DNA from: Austropuccinia psidii
Lineage: Eukaryota > Basidiomycota > Pucciniomycetes > Pucciniales > Sphaerophragmiaceae
Direction: 5' to 3'
NCBI GenBank assembly: GCA_023105745.1
Contig: JALGQZ010000004.1
Coordinates: 33,994,437-34,058,436 of the forward strand
DNA: 64,000 nt
Part shown: positions 37,301 through 49,380 of the stretch, one piece after another
How the letters are laid out: each line of letters opens with the position of its first letter
Numbering within the stretch: position 1 is the first letter of the stretch
The notes under the pieces: generated by a model
What the model was told of the DNA's origin: nothing
Database searches by the model: none
Seen by the model: the letters and a program-made list of their open reading frames with translations, nothing else
Made by a program: the position numbers and the translations under genes

Positions 37301-37798
37301 GTTTTTCTCCCTCTCAAAAGAAAAAAAAATTCATAGCAATAGCTTGTTTAGTCTCAATAATTTTCTGATTTTTCCTCATTCCAATTCTGTTTATCCCATT
37401 CCAAACATGCTCAATAACGAAAATCTTGCCCTAAGGCTTGCTAGATTATGAATTATAATAATCCATTGGAAGATGAAAGATTGATAGTTTTTCCAGTTTT
37501 ACATAATTTGTGAGTATTAAGGCGAAAATATATCACAAGCCTTTTTGTGTGAACCACTTGTGTAATTGAGATTGAAGCTGTTGCTATTCTTTCTCTTTTG
37601 AGAAGTGCTTTTTTATATTTTGTGTAGCTGAATTGTGTGAAAAAATAAATGGAATAATAATTCCATACTTATGAAACCAGCTTCCATTTTCATCATGATC
37701 CTCATAATTATCAATCATGTCATCAACCATCAACATGGTGTTGATCATGAGGGTTTGATTTTCAATATTGGCTGTACCCTAAGATAGTAAATTAATAA
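34308..37798. other. AT-rich gap, no recognised gene
   Basis: Short open frames only (for example 34353-34538 and 37112-37336), none with a family signature on either strand. Confidence 0.5.
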
Positions 37799-38122
37799 TT
37801 ATTGGAAGGATTCATTGGTGTCATTAGAAGAACTCAATTTGGAATCCAATGGCTCCCCCTTTCTCTCATTTGAGCTCAATCTTACATATTTTGAATAATA
37901 AATTGCCAGTGGAATAACATTGGGTTTTTGACCAAAGAGGGAATCCATATTGGAAAAACATGGACACATAGTATCTAGCTTTTCATCCATAGTATCAATA
38001 CCCTTATTATCATCTTCTTCAGTGATTCCAGCTCCAGTTAAATTTTTGAACTTCTTTGTAGTGGTATATTTCCTCTTATAAATACACCATTTGTCACATG
38101 CTCTGGTGGAGCTGAGATTCAA
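37799..38122 (-). pseudogene. Possible Myb/SANT-like protein fragment (Harbinger-associated type)
   Basis: Open minus-strand frame of 107 residues. CDKWCIYKRKYTTTKKFKNL, GAGITEEDDNKGIDTM and LDTMCPCFSNMDSLFGQKPN resemble, from memory, the C-terminal half of Myb/SANT-like proteins linked to PIF/Harbinger transposons and common in rusts. The N-terminal Trp-bearing Myb repeat is missing. It sits just upstream of an LTR fragment. A chance similarity cannot be excluded. Confidence 0.4.
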
Positions 38123-38189
38123 TTGGTGACAGGATATCTTATTTTCACCATAGCCCTCAGTTAGGAACCATTATTTTTACTTGAGGGGG

Positions 38190-38469
38190 GCTTTTTTCTT
38201 CAAGAATAAAATATAATTACTCTTTCAAAAGATAATTCTAAATTGAAATAGTAGATACTATTTTTATAAGAAGTTTTATTAGGCATAATTCTTTTAATTG
38301 ATTCTAGTAGAGAGTTACTGCTTACAATTATAATAATTAAAATAGATAATCAATTAATAATTTATTTATTCGTGGTCATAATAATTTCATTAATTATATT
38401 TCATGAGAAGAGTAATAGCACTATTGATTAATAGCTATATTATCAAGAGCTTCATAGACAGATATTACA
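38190..38469 (+). mobile_element. LTR fragment, Ty3-A superfamily (3' end of an LTR)
   Basis: Matches the last ~280 bp of a sense-oriented Ty3-A LTR: TTGATTCTAGTAGAGAGTTA, TATATTTCATGAGAAGAG, ATTGATTAATAGCTATATTA, ending TTCATAGACAGATATTACA. The 5' part is missing or replaced by unrelated sequence before 38190. Confidence 0.7.
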
Positions 38470-38783
38470 TTGGTTGATTAATATTTAAATATAAAAGCAT
38501 CCCTACTCCTCAATATACAACATAGAGAAGTTGAGAGAATGAATTCAAAGAAATAAAACTAAAAAAGAATGAGATTATATTGGCCCCTGAAAACACTCCT
38601 GATGAAGAAAAGATCAATAAGCACAACTGGGGTTTCATTAAATTATGGAACAAATACCTCAATGCTCAATAATTAAGAATAATTTCAAGAATATCAAACC
38701 AAGATTGGACATTGATTGTTTATACTACTAAAAAGTAACTTTATGACAACCCCTTTTCAGTTAATTTTAATATCTTAATGAGC

Positions 38784-40538
38784 TGTGATTTTAAAAATGA
38801 AATTTTGGCTGATATTATGCATTCCCATCCAAAAGAAATTTATTAAACCTCTTTTTTAATTGAAGAAAAACATTCTTTCCTTAACTTTACACTAAATCTT
38901 TCTTTCCTCAAAAAGAACCTTCTCAACCAAAAGAAAAAATATCTCTTTAGCTATCATCCCCCATACTTTGGCAAAAATGATAAAGAATTCTATTTTCATA
39001 ATTTGAAATTATTAATAGAAAGCTTTCACTTTCTCAAAAAAATTTCAAGGTAAAATTATTTTAACAACTAGTAATCTTAAGAGTTTTTAGAGATAATAAA
39101 AGCATAGATTTTTTTCAGATCACCATTTTGAAAAATAATATCATGGAGATTTATTGCTTTATAAAGAGGAAAAATGTATCCAAAAAGACTTTAAAAGAGA
39201 TATTTAAGACTACAAAATGAATATCTTTAAGAGAAATTCAAATGGGAATTAAGTGAGAAAAGAAATTAAGGAAATAAATGTGCGGAAATAGTCTCCAGAA
39301 TAACATTGAAGATAAAACACAACCAAAATTCACCAGAGTTAATTTGGAAAAAAAGTGACAAAGCTGAAAGTGATAAAAGATGTTTTAATTCACTTTTGTT
39401 ATCTCAAGGGTAAAAAGAATATAAATAGTTACTAAAAAGGATTATCATAGCTATTTCAAATGTTAAAAAGGCTTCAAAATCACTTAAAAGTGGCTGTTTG
39501 AATCTTTTATAAAAATTTTTTAAATGTAATTAAACTAATTATAAAAGGAAAAGATTCCAAAAGGGAAAGAAAAGATGGGGCAAAGAATAAATTGTTCAAT
39601 ATCCTAAAATGGTTTTTCCTAAAAGTTAAAAATTCTCTCATCAGCTGGCAGAAGTAAATAATAGAAATAAAAGCCAAACATGACATAATTGAGCCCTGGT
39701 ATGGACAAAAAAGGACTTGCTTTAGCCATTTTTTGCTCTCTTTAGCCACTTTAAGTCCCACATACCATCCATTAATCTATTAATATTTTTTTGTGAGTAT
39801 CAAAGACATTTTTTAATGAGCTTAGTGACGCTTCAAATTATTGAAAAAAAATTCTGTAGTTCTTTTAACTTAAAGTTAGGTTTTCCCACTTTACAGCAGT
39901 GAAAGCTGCCCTGGTTTTATAAAAACCTTGTCATAAATTGATTAACTGACCATGTTGCTCAGCTCTAGGCCACAATTAATGGAAATCTTAATGAATTTTG
40001 ACATCCCAATCCCATCAGAAAAGAATCTGGGGAGTCTGTCATCCCCAGATTCATGATGCTTTTTCCCACTCAAAATTTAATCTTTCCAAGTTATTTTTAT
40101 TTATTTCCTCAACATCTACTATACTTAAATGTTGGATATTTAATTCAACTGAATATTCAAATTACACTTCTGTAATTCCCTATTTTGCATCTTTGATTGA
40201 AATTTCACCTATAAAATATGAATGAAAATTTTGACAATTTGATTATTCATAGATTCTGAACTTTATAAATAGAATTATTGTTACCACCTCATGTAGTGAA
40301 AATAGAGTTAAAGCCATTTTCTCTTCATACTTTTTTTCTGGAAATTGTTTAATCTTTATTTAAGCTTATTTATCATCATGCTAACTAATTTTTACTAAGA
40401 GGTGACTCAGACTAAAAGCTTATGGTGAATCTAATTATGATATAAAATTCATAATCTTATTGTTCTTTAATAAATATTCATTAATAAAACAATCATTTGT
40501 GTTCTTTGAGTTAAATTAAAATACCTCTGACATTCACA
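38784..40538 (-). mobile_element. Degenerate LTR relic related to the 27187 solo LTR
   Basis: The reverse complement aligns by eye with 27187-28990 at several points: GGAATCTTTTCCTTTTATAA (39540-39560), AAAAGTGAATTAAA (39380), TTTTGTAGTCTTAAATATCT (39200), TTATTTAAGCTTATTT with GAGGTGACTCAG (40360-40412), and the end AAAATACCTCTGACATTCACA at 40538. The left end TGTGATTTTAAAAATGAAAT (38784) is a weaker match. No target duplication survives. Confidence 0.62.
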
Positions 40539-43500
40539 AGAATTAATCTTAAAAGGGTCTTAGCAGATTGTATTAGATCTCTTACAATAATTTTTATCTG
40601 AAGGTTTCTCTTAAAAATATTTGTCTTTCCAAAATTACACATTAGCTAATTTTTTTAATGATTCTGTGGCTATATCTAATTGCAGGTTTGTATTTATGAA
40701 TTTCTCTTTCATGAAATTTTGTTTTACCTATTTAAAAAAATGAAAACAAGTAATTTTTATTCTTGCCACAGAATAGGAAATATTTTTAAGGTAATAGTTA
40801 AGTCCAATTTATTGATCAGAATATGGATATGTATTCCAATAATTCATTGAAGGATGTCAATACTAATTCAATAAGACCAAGTGTTCCAAAACAATAAAAT
40901 AGGCCTTTGTATATCAGTTCCAGTCCCAATAGAACTGGTTTATTTCACAACATAGAGAATTTATGAGAAGGACCAGGAATATCAATAATCAGATTTGATA
41001 AATTTATGTTTATTTTATCCTCTAAATCCCATTGAGTAATATTTCATTACAGAAGTTGATAAGTCATCCTAGAAATTACTCCAATTATGGACCTAAGAAA
41101 CAATTTATCAGGATGATATCTTGTGAGTATGTTCAAGAGGATAATATCACAAGATCTCTATAGAATAATTATTAATTTCTTATATAGAAGTACCCCAAGG
41201 TATGTAATTTGAATTGTTTTATTTATCACTTGATCCTTTGAAACTAATGAGGATATTTTTTTTGTAGTATATTCCAGAAAAATATACAGTGCCATGCTGA
41301 AAATTTCTGAATTTGCTTCTCAAAAAGAAGTGTTTATCCACTTAATAATTTGTTGAACTTCATTAGTTGTGTTATTTTTTTTAACCTGAATATTTTTATC
41401 TCTCTTTTAATTCTATTATTATTATTTTTATTTCCTGGCAAAATTCTTTAAAAAAACAAAATTGCACAATATCAGGTACAATTAGACATCACGTTTATTA
41501 CATAAATCCTCATTATTAAGATCATGTTCACAGAAATTTGGAGTTAATAAATCTGCGAATTTGTTTTAAGCCATATAATTTCTCACTTTGGGGAACTTAT
41601 TTTTTCTAAACAGCTATATATCATATTAATGGATGATTTGAAATATTCAACAGTATTTTTTTGAAATATACCTACTTGGCTTGTTACTATTTTAGAGAGT
41701 AAGGAGACTTTCACTTATACTTTAGGGTTCCAGAATATTACTATCATGTGATATAGCTATATGATTCATAGCAATTTAATTGGGAATTAATTGAATTGCT
41801 TTGATGGCTTCAAGAGATAGGAAATTATTGAGCCAATAATCAACATAATTATTCTTTGATTTAGTTTTGAAAAACATGCTCAACTATGAAACACAAGCAG
41901 TTTTCAAACAAAAAATCTTTTGCCTCAATTTTTCATGGAAATTAAAAAAAGAAGAACCATAAAATGTTTTTGAGGAAATCATATTTAGATATAAAGCTAT
42001 TTTAGTTACATATATAGGAGCTAAATTTTCAATTTAGAGAACTTCCATTGACCTCTTTTTCATGTGTGAGCCCAGAAAAACATATTCACTTATCGGGAAG
42101 TTTATTTATTTTCACTTCACATAAGGCAATAATTCTAAATTTTCTTGTTTATTTACATGGTAAACCACTTTTAATTCTATAAAAGAATATATTGAGACAA
42201 AAATTTAAATTTGAAAGAAATTGAAATGGTTTTATGGTTTAATTTAATTCATGGGATCAACATACACCTTGAAAGCATTTTTGAATTTGAAAAATAGCTT
42301 GGACCACGCTTAGTCTGATCTTGAGTATTTACTTGAAAATAAGTTGATCCCAGAGTCCTCTTATTTAGTGAAACTAACATCCATTCTACACCACTAGAAT
42401 ATTACACAAATTTTGGCTTTTTTATTTTTTTACTTAATTATATTAGATAAATTGTACTTGATATTTACTATATTCTAAATTAGGGGGATTAAAGATTATC
42501 TCAATTTGGTTTTGTGATAATCACCACAATTTCAATTACTATGGGACTCTTAATTTGAGATAAAATGTGATTTTGGAAATAAGTACTTCATTTTGAAGCC
42601 CTGCATAAACAAAAGCCATTGGATTATATCAAGGAAGATTTTTCCCTGGCTTAAAATGATATTTCAACAGGAAAATCATCCTGAAAAAAATTTCAGCTTG
42701 AAAAATGTCTAATAAAAAGAAGTATGTTATATATGAAGCTCCCAAATTTAGTCATAATTAATCTTAATTCTTTCATATAATTTAGTTTTTTTTATTAAAA
42801 AAACTAAATCTACACAGTCTTTTATTTAAAAATATTCAATAAAAGAATAAAAAAAAAAGGATTGCATATTTCTACTCTTCAATGCCTTTCTTTTTTTTGG
42901 CAACAGTACTAAGTTGAATTATTCTTTATTATTTTAATTTCAACTTTTTATTTTTAGAATTTTAAATATTATTACTTATTTATTTCTTTTTCTTCAATTT
43001 TTGATTTCTTTTTTATCATTTCTATCTAGTTTTTTTTAATTTTTGATATTTTAATTTTGATTTTTTTTCCATAAGTTTTGTTCTTAAAAATATAGTAGCC
43101 AGTACTGTACAGCCTGCAACATTAAAAGAGTACATTATAGTTGAATTTTTCACAGAAGAAGGATCTTTATAGCCCTCTCTACTGTAATATTCAAAGAAAT
43201 AATTCAGATAAACTAAATTGAATTTAAAAAAGGTAATAGAAATTAAAAAGAAAATATTCATTGTATGATGAGGAAAAATAAAACTAATGTAAAAAAAATC
43301 ATTCTGAAATTATTATTTGTATGAAGCACAAGGAGAGTAATTCTAATCTCTATAAGAAAAAATATCAAAAACACTAAAGAAAAAATCACAATAATACATA
43401 AATGAAAAATAAATCAAATTAAGGAAATATACATCTCCTCTTTATGAATTATTTCTGTTTTAGTCTTCTATTATTTATTTTGACAATTATTTCACTCATT

Positions 43501-44085
43501 TTTTTGAGTCTTATGAGTAAAATAAATATTTTCTCAATAAATTATCTTTGGTGTTTTTTAGTTTTTTTAAATATCCTTCTTTGAAGAAGAAAAATTAAAG
43601 ATATTCAGATGCAAAAATAAACTTTCTGGGAGGGCTTATCAGAAATCAAATTTAATGTTTTACTGATCATTCAAGCTACAATATTAATATTATCAGTTAA
43701 ATTCAAGAACTGAAGTGGATTCACTCATATTATGGAGTTTTTTGACAAACTCTAAATGGGTTGGATCAGGAAATAAGCGGAAAAAAAACGTTTTTTTAAT
43801 AATGGTAATGGAAAGATAAGAAGATATTGGGAGCTGATTAATCTATCTTGAATTTTTTGAAGTATAAATTAAAGCCTTAGAAAATATTATCCTCCAAAAT
43901 TGGAATTATGTTTTATTCACTCAATTATACAAAGGTTCCTCTAAATACCAGAAGAACTCATTCAATGAGAAATAGTTTTGAAAGAAATTTCAGATTCTTT
44001 AAGAGATAATAGATCTATTAAATATTAATTTGAGTATAATAAAAACTTGCTTTAATTTTTAGGTTTGATTTCAATAGGTAGATTA
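40539..44085. other. AT-rich gap, no recognised gene
   Basis: No supported coding region. A minus-strand open frame at 43022-43261 begins with a hydrophobic stretch but has no known signature. Confidence 0.5.
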
Positions 44086-44368
44086 AAGGGGGTCAGTCCT
44101 TGACAAATTTGACCAATCTTGCTTTCTGGATGTTCATCCCAAGAGCCCTGTGAGAAAGTGGCAAATCAGACAGAAAAAGGGTGAATCAGTCAAGCCACCC
44201 CAAATTTTGGAGCAAGTGGTTGAATTGAAATTTCTGTTACCCCTGGTCCATCTGGGGGAGGTGGGAATGGCCTGTATTATTGTGGGAGGGATGAAAATAC
44301 AGCATTACTGTTATTTACTAATGTATTTTAATTAATAATTTATTATGTATTACAGCTTAGGTAGTATA

Positions 44369-44691
44369 TAATAAGAGGGGCCCGATTGTAGCAAAGCTCG
44401 CTCGCCAGTCAGTTCCAGTTCCATCACCTCCAAAAAGTGAGAGGTCTGCATTACCTAATAAGAGGGGCCGGATTGTAGCAAAGCTTGCTTGCCTGTCAGT
44501 TCCAGTTCCGTCACCTCCAAATAGTGAGAGGTGAGGAAAGGAGTTTGGTTGGGGCTGGCGAGCATTATTTAAGTGACAACTAGACAACTGCGGCGCGTCA
44601 TAAGCACGCAGTGTAGACTTGTGGTTACATGGCAAATAATCTTTACAAGCATATTCTAATAATGCGTGATCGCGTTATCCTAATCTTAACA
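44369..44691 (-). repeat. Copia-1 3' LTR with terminal partial duplication
   Basis: 44456-44691 is the full LTR. 44369-44445 repeats the LTR's last ~77 bp (TAATAAGAGGGGCCCGATTG on the plus strand), joined by a 10-nt spacer CTGCATTACC. Confidence 0.9.
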
Positions 44692-44727
44692 CCCTCCCCA
44701 AAAATTTGAGCCATTACCCATTGATAC

Positions 44728-46562
44728 CTAAGAAAGGAAGAGCCTTGAGGAGAGTCGTTTAGTGAGGGCGTTGGCCTGCATGTCCGTCATCTTTACCCAT
44801 ATTACTTTTATGCCATGTTGCCAAATCGTGTCATTGACAAAGAAAAATGTGTGGTCCAGGTAGTGCATGTGTTTGCAAGACTTGTTGTCAACTGAAACCT
44901 GGACTTCCGCCTGGTTGTCGCAGGAAATTGTCTTTTCGAAATCACTTGTCAACTGGTCCAGTTGATTTATTGCCTGTACTAGGTGCTGAGTTGAGTTGGA
45001 GAGGGTGATGTACTTGGCGGAACAGGTGGAAAGGCCTACCACAATTTGTCTCTTTGAACCCCAAAGGATTGGTGTGTCACCCAATTTGATCATGAACCCC
45101 ATTTGAGAATGCTTGAGATTGCCACCCCAGCCTGCATTGCTCCATAAGTTGAGTGAAGGTGTGCCAGGTCGCAGGTGTATGCCGCGGGTGCAAGTTTTAA
45201 GTAGGTAACCAATGACATAGTCCAAGAGTTCCCAGTGCGCTGCCGTCAGACCCATCGAGTGGCGGGCCAGATAGTTGACAGCAAAGGCTAAATCCGGTCT
45301 CAAGCCACCCACAAGGTAGGCCAGAGAGCCAATCACGGATCGAAAGGGAGTAGGGTCTAGGGTGGCCTCATCCAGTGACAGGCCAGCTACTGGTAACATC
45401 GGTAGTGGTGAGTCACGTCGCAAGACTGGCCTTGGGTAAGCATCCAGTATGCTGTCGGTCAACCGCCATTGTGTGATGGTTACTTGACCTTCACCAACCA
45501 CACACTTGAGCCCAACAGTTTGTTGCAATTTGTTTGACCACTTGATGTCAAGTTTGGTGCAAAGTGCGCTTTTGAAATTGGCAACTCTGTCTGGTGAGTT
45601 AGAGACAATGACACCGTCATCCACATGCACCCAGATGGCCACTATCGTGTTCTTATTTTGAAAAATGTAGAGCAACTGGTTGACCTCCATGGCAACAAGT
45701 CCCATTCAACCCAGGATGCCGGAAAGGAACTTCCACCAGCACCTACCTGCCTGGCGCATACCATAAAGTGCCTTCTTCAGGTGGAGCACCTTTCCCTTCA
45801 GTTCTGGAAGGAAATTTCTTGGAGGGTCAACGAGGACGGTTTCTTCAACTGGACTGTATAGATACGTGCCACTGACATCAAACGAGGCAACTTGCCAGTG
45901 ATTCAGGGTGGCAGTAGCCAGGACTAGACGCAAGGACATGAGAGAGGCAGTTGGCGCGTATGTTTTGGTACAATATACCCCAGGACGTTGTCTGTTGCCA
46001 CACGCAACAAACCTGGCTTTGAACCGCTCGATGCTGTTATGTGCATTTTGTTTGAGATCAAAAACCCACTGATGGCTGATGGTCTTCATACCCAGCTTCT
46101 TCTCCACCACTTCCCAGAAATCCCTTGCAGCCATTTGGCCCAGTTCGGCAATGCATTCCAGTCTCCACTTCTCGCAATGCGGGCCCGACAATGCTTGGCC
46201 CAGGTGGTCAGGTATACCAACATATTTGGCGAGGGTGAGAGAGTCAATCGCCTGGTTTTCTGCGGCAAAGAGGCGTTCCGTCGGAACCTTTCCCAGGGAC
46301 AATGTGTTGCAGGGTCTGGCAATGTCGAGGATGGTTGGAACTTCGGGAATATGACACTCGCCGACTGAACCATTTTGTTGGTACTTGGCTCCCACAGTAG
46401 CCAGCCGCCTGACATTAGGGGCTTGGGGAGTTTGCAGTCGATACCCCTAGGTGCAAGCTTGTTTGATTGGCTTACCACAGGGACGTGGACGATCACATCG
46501 GCACCAAAGGGATATAGGGTTGTGACATATGGTGGCATTCCAAATAATACCTGATGTGGCGA
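44728..46562 (-). pseudogene. Copia-1 reverse transcriptase and RNase H, broken
   Basis: After a frameshifted linker (46538-46395), RT shows QWVFDLKQNAHNSIERFKAR, YAPTASLMSLRLVLATA, FDVSGTYLYSPVEETVLVDP, KALYGMRQAGRCWWKFL, an in-frame TGA at 45706, then IVAIWVHVDDGVIVSNS (catalytic VDD intact). RNase H has LWSNAGWGGNLKHSQMGF and STCSAKYITLS, where families have DADW and AEY, so catalytic acids are lost. The frame ends at 44728 close to the polypurine tract. Confidence 0.9.
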
Positions 46563-47912
46563 CTAGTTTAGACATTGCAAATTTGGTAGACGGTTGTGGA
46601 TGAATGCCGCCGAGGAATAGGCAAATTGCCAGAAGCATTCAGGCATGTGGCTTTGTATCATCATGGCCCTAGCCATGTCCCCCAGCATCCAATTAAGGCA
46701 CTCTGCTTCACCATTCTCTTGCGGTGAGTATGGGAGGGATGGACAGAAGGTGATACCTAGCTTAGCAATGGCATTGGTAAAGGACGTTGAGGTGAATTCC
46801 CACACATTGTCAGTCTGCAACACCTTGGGAGTAGCTCCAAGTTGCACCTTTAGCTGCTTGATCGCATCCAGGATGGCTTCAGGTGCTTCGTAACAGGCTT
46901 TGAGGGGGTAGACAATGCTGTATGTTGATATGTGGTCTCAAATGGTCAGTAGATAACGGAATCCTTGAGCATTGTCTGCAAAAGGTCCCATGACGTCCGA
47001 GACCAGAAGGTCAAGTGATTTTTCTTTTGGGATGTTGGTGTGGGCCCTTGCCAAATGGTGAGTACTTTTTGCCTTTGCGCAGACCTCACAATAGAAGGTC
47101 TGCCACTTCTTCAAATCAAAACTTGGCACATGTTGTTTGAGGAATGAAATCACAAACTTATTGCATGCATGGCCTAGATGATCGTGCCATCCATGTGGGC
47201 TCAACAAGACAGAGGCTGGTAAAGAAATCGGATTCATTTCAAACAGGCAGGAGGAGGAGGACACAACCGCCGACCTATCGCTCTCCTCCCCGCGTACAAC
47301 AGCCATCCACCAGCAATCATTGACAAAGGTTGTGGTTACAAGCACTTTCAATACAAGAAGTGACAGAGAAAGCCCATTGAAAAGAGGTATAACGCCCACC
47401 CTGCACAGTTGCCCAACAGAAAGTATTGTCCCCAAGATCTTCTGGGAGAAAGGGACGTCGCGGATAAGCACAAAACTGCTCTTGACCGGTATCCTAAGCG
47501 TCATCGTCTGCAAGATTGACACAGAAGAGTTTGAGTCGGCAAAGAAAATGCGGAAGGGAGGGATGTTTTGGATATTGGTAGCAAAGCGATGAGAACCAGA
47601 CAGATGGATAGACACACCAGTATCAATTAATTCCCTATTGGAAGCGTTGTGTTCAACAAATTTCACCTGGGAGATATGCCCCCGCTGGAAGTGGGTGAGA
47701 TTGGCGTATCGGACGGGATGGCCCCGGTGAAGGAGGTTGAGGATTTGGTTTGGCGACACTCCTGGTATGTGGGCAGTCAGCCCGCAATGAAAGCATGATC
47801 CCCCAAATCTGTCGACAAGGTGTTCAGGGGGACAGCGTACATCATTGGTCCTTGCAAACAGTTTGGGCAGGAACGGGGATCGCGGATGTGGAGGCTGAGG
47901 TTTTGGCGTCAT
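46563..47912 (-). pseudogene. Copia-1 knuckle, protease and integrase, broken
   Basis: The frame starting 47912 contains CFHCGLTAHIPG (knuckle lacking its last Cys), protease RELIDTGVSIHLSG, and the GAG-pre-integrase HDHLGHACNK with CEVCAKAKSTHH. The first integrase Asp is in LLVSDVMGPFADN. A stop at 46938 interrupts it. From 46847 the core resumes with VLQTDNVWEFTSTSF (second Asp) and YSPQENGEAECLN (Glu), so the catalytic triad survives. Confidence 0.87.
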
Positions 47913-48793
47913 AGGCTCAGAGACGCGATAAATGAAAGGTGAAGGGCGGTGGTCAGAGTCGGTTTTTTCTGTGACGCGTTCATGATAACCTGGCCAAAGA
48001 AAATCGACAATGGTTTCTCATCACCCTTTGCCAGTATCGCCGCTGTCACCAGTTGATCAAATGCCATCTGGCCAAACTTAGGGGGGGCATGGCACGCAGC
48101 CTGTGCAAGTAAGCCTTCCAACTCATTGGCGTCCACACCAAGCTTCTTGAACATGGCGAAAGTCCTGCGCAGGCTCAATATAATGGTGGTGTTGGGTTGG
48201 GGTTGGCCGGCGCTGAGCAAATTGTGAACCACCCTCAATTTTTGAAAACAATTACCGGGGCAGCACCTGTTCTTGATGGAATCGAAAAATTCTTTTGCTG
48301 TTGTTCGTGCCGGGATGACCCCAATGCATGTGGCAAAATCGTGCGGGATTGTCGCGTTGATGAAATGTGATATGGCCCTGTTTTCTTGGGGGGACCGGTT
48401 TTCAAGCAAAGAGGGGTTGTCATCGACCAAGAGTTTGGAGTTGAGGCCAATGCACAGTACCCTGTTGAGGGTGGAAACCCACTTGGCAAAGTTTGATCCA
48501 TTGGGTTGGAGATGATGAGATCGGTCTGCCGCCCTATACGGTTCCTGCATGAACCGCTCATAGGCAGAGGATACCGTCCACGAGGTCGGTGAGTACGGCA
48601 AGAGGGCTTTCAGTGGGGGAGAAAAAACCATTCGCAGAAACTGCATTTCATCAGCATCGGAGTTTCTGGCCGACTTTAAGGAGGAAATTTCTGATTGTAG
48701 GGAATTAAGCAGCAAATATACCTCCTCGTTGGAGAAAGGCTTTGCATCGGTGTCGTCTTTGGCGGCTTTTTTTGAATGGGTGGAACCTGACAT
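47909..48793 (-). pseudogene. Copia-1 gag
   Basis: ATG at 48793, 38 nt after the PBS; 294 residues, open to TGA at 47911-47909. An N-terminal charged segment is followed by a Gag-like core (LQPNGSNFAKWVSTLNRVL, FFDSIKNRCCPGNCFQKLRV, HNLLSAGQP). The zinc knuckle is absent here and lies in the -1 frame after 47912. This suggests either a one-base change near the A6 run at about 47975 or frame-shifted expression. The best-preserved frame of the window's retroelements. Confidence 0.85.
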
Positions 48794-48831
48794 TGTTAAA
48801 GGTGGCCTATCACTGGGGCTTGGTATAGACA

Positions 48832-48843
48832 GGGCTTTTAACC
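48832..48843 (-). promoter_or_regulatory. Copia-1 primer-binding site (tRNA-Lys UUU fragment)
   Basis: Reads GGTTAAAAGCCC directly after the 5' LTR. The complement GGGCTTTTAACC equals the anticodon arm of tRNA-Lys(UUU) ending four bases after the anticodon, the same cut point as in the Met-primed elements. Confidence 0.65.
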
Positions 48844-49079
48844 TAATAAGAGGGGCCTGATTGTAGCAAAGCTCACTCGCCTGTCAGTTCCAGTTCCGTC
48901 ACCTCCAAATAGTGAGAGGTGAGGAAAGGAGTTCCGTTGGGGCCGGCGAGCATTATTTAAGTGACAACTAGACAACTGTGGCGCATCATAAGTGCGCAGT
49001 GTAGACTTGTAGTTACATGGAAAATAATTTTTACAAGCATATTCTAATAACGCGTGATTGCGTTATCCTAATCTTAACA
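48844..49079 (-). repeat. Copia-1 5' LTR
   Basis: 236 bp, nearly identical to 44456-44691. In sense orientation it starts TGTTAAGATTAGGATAACGC and ends CCCCTCTTATTA, without the usual terminal CA. Confidence 0.93.
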
Positions 49080-49084
49080 GTATA

Positions 49085-49366
49085 GATAATAGACAATTAT
49101 GAATTAAAATAATATAATATATTTATATAAATTTTGAATTCAATCTCCCCTATAATTAAGAAATGGATTGTACCTGAATATTTGAGAAGATTTATAAAAC
49201 AGAAAAATAAAAAAATTAATAAAATAATAGATCTCCCCTGAAGAGAGGAGAATCTGTGAGAATCGTGGCATCTTTTATATTGATTACAGGTACGGTGTAA
49301 TTGTGTCAATTTATGGTTGGTGGAATTTTGTGGAAAAATTATGAAACTGGTTTAGGTTTCATTACA
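49085..49366 (-). repeat. Copia-2 3' LTR, main part (rest at 44309-44368)
   Basis: Matches 63056-63336 closely (ACAATCTCCCCTATAATTAA, GAAGAGAGGAGAATCT, GGTTTAGGTTTCATTACA). The remaining 60 bp lie on the far side of Copia-1, which inserted at GTATA. Confidence 0.93.
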
Positions 49367-49380
49367 CTCCCCTCCACAAA

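Larger units (their letters stand above)
44369..49079 (-). mobile_element. Copia-1: Ty1/copia element in the Copia-2 3' LTR, TSD GTATA
   Basis: Full-length minus-strand element. TSD GTATA at 44364-44368 and 49080-49084. The 236-bp LTRs are 48844-49079 and 44456-44691, and the 3' LTR carries an extra 87-bp partial copy at its outer edge. Internal order gag, PR, INT, RT, RH. Polypurine tract TTTTTGGGGAGGG next to 44691. Its base composition is clearly more GC-rich than all neighbours, which marks it as a younger or foreign-biased family. Confidence 0.94.

Noticed and set aside
47909..47912. ATGA overlap between Copia-1 gag and pol as a reinitiation signal
   Set aside because: The zinc knuckle, which belongs to Gag, lies after the overlap in the other frame. 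A one-base change in the upstream A-run explains the layout more simply.
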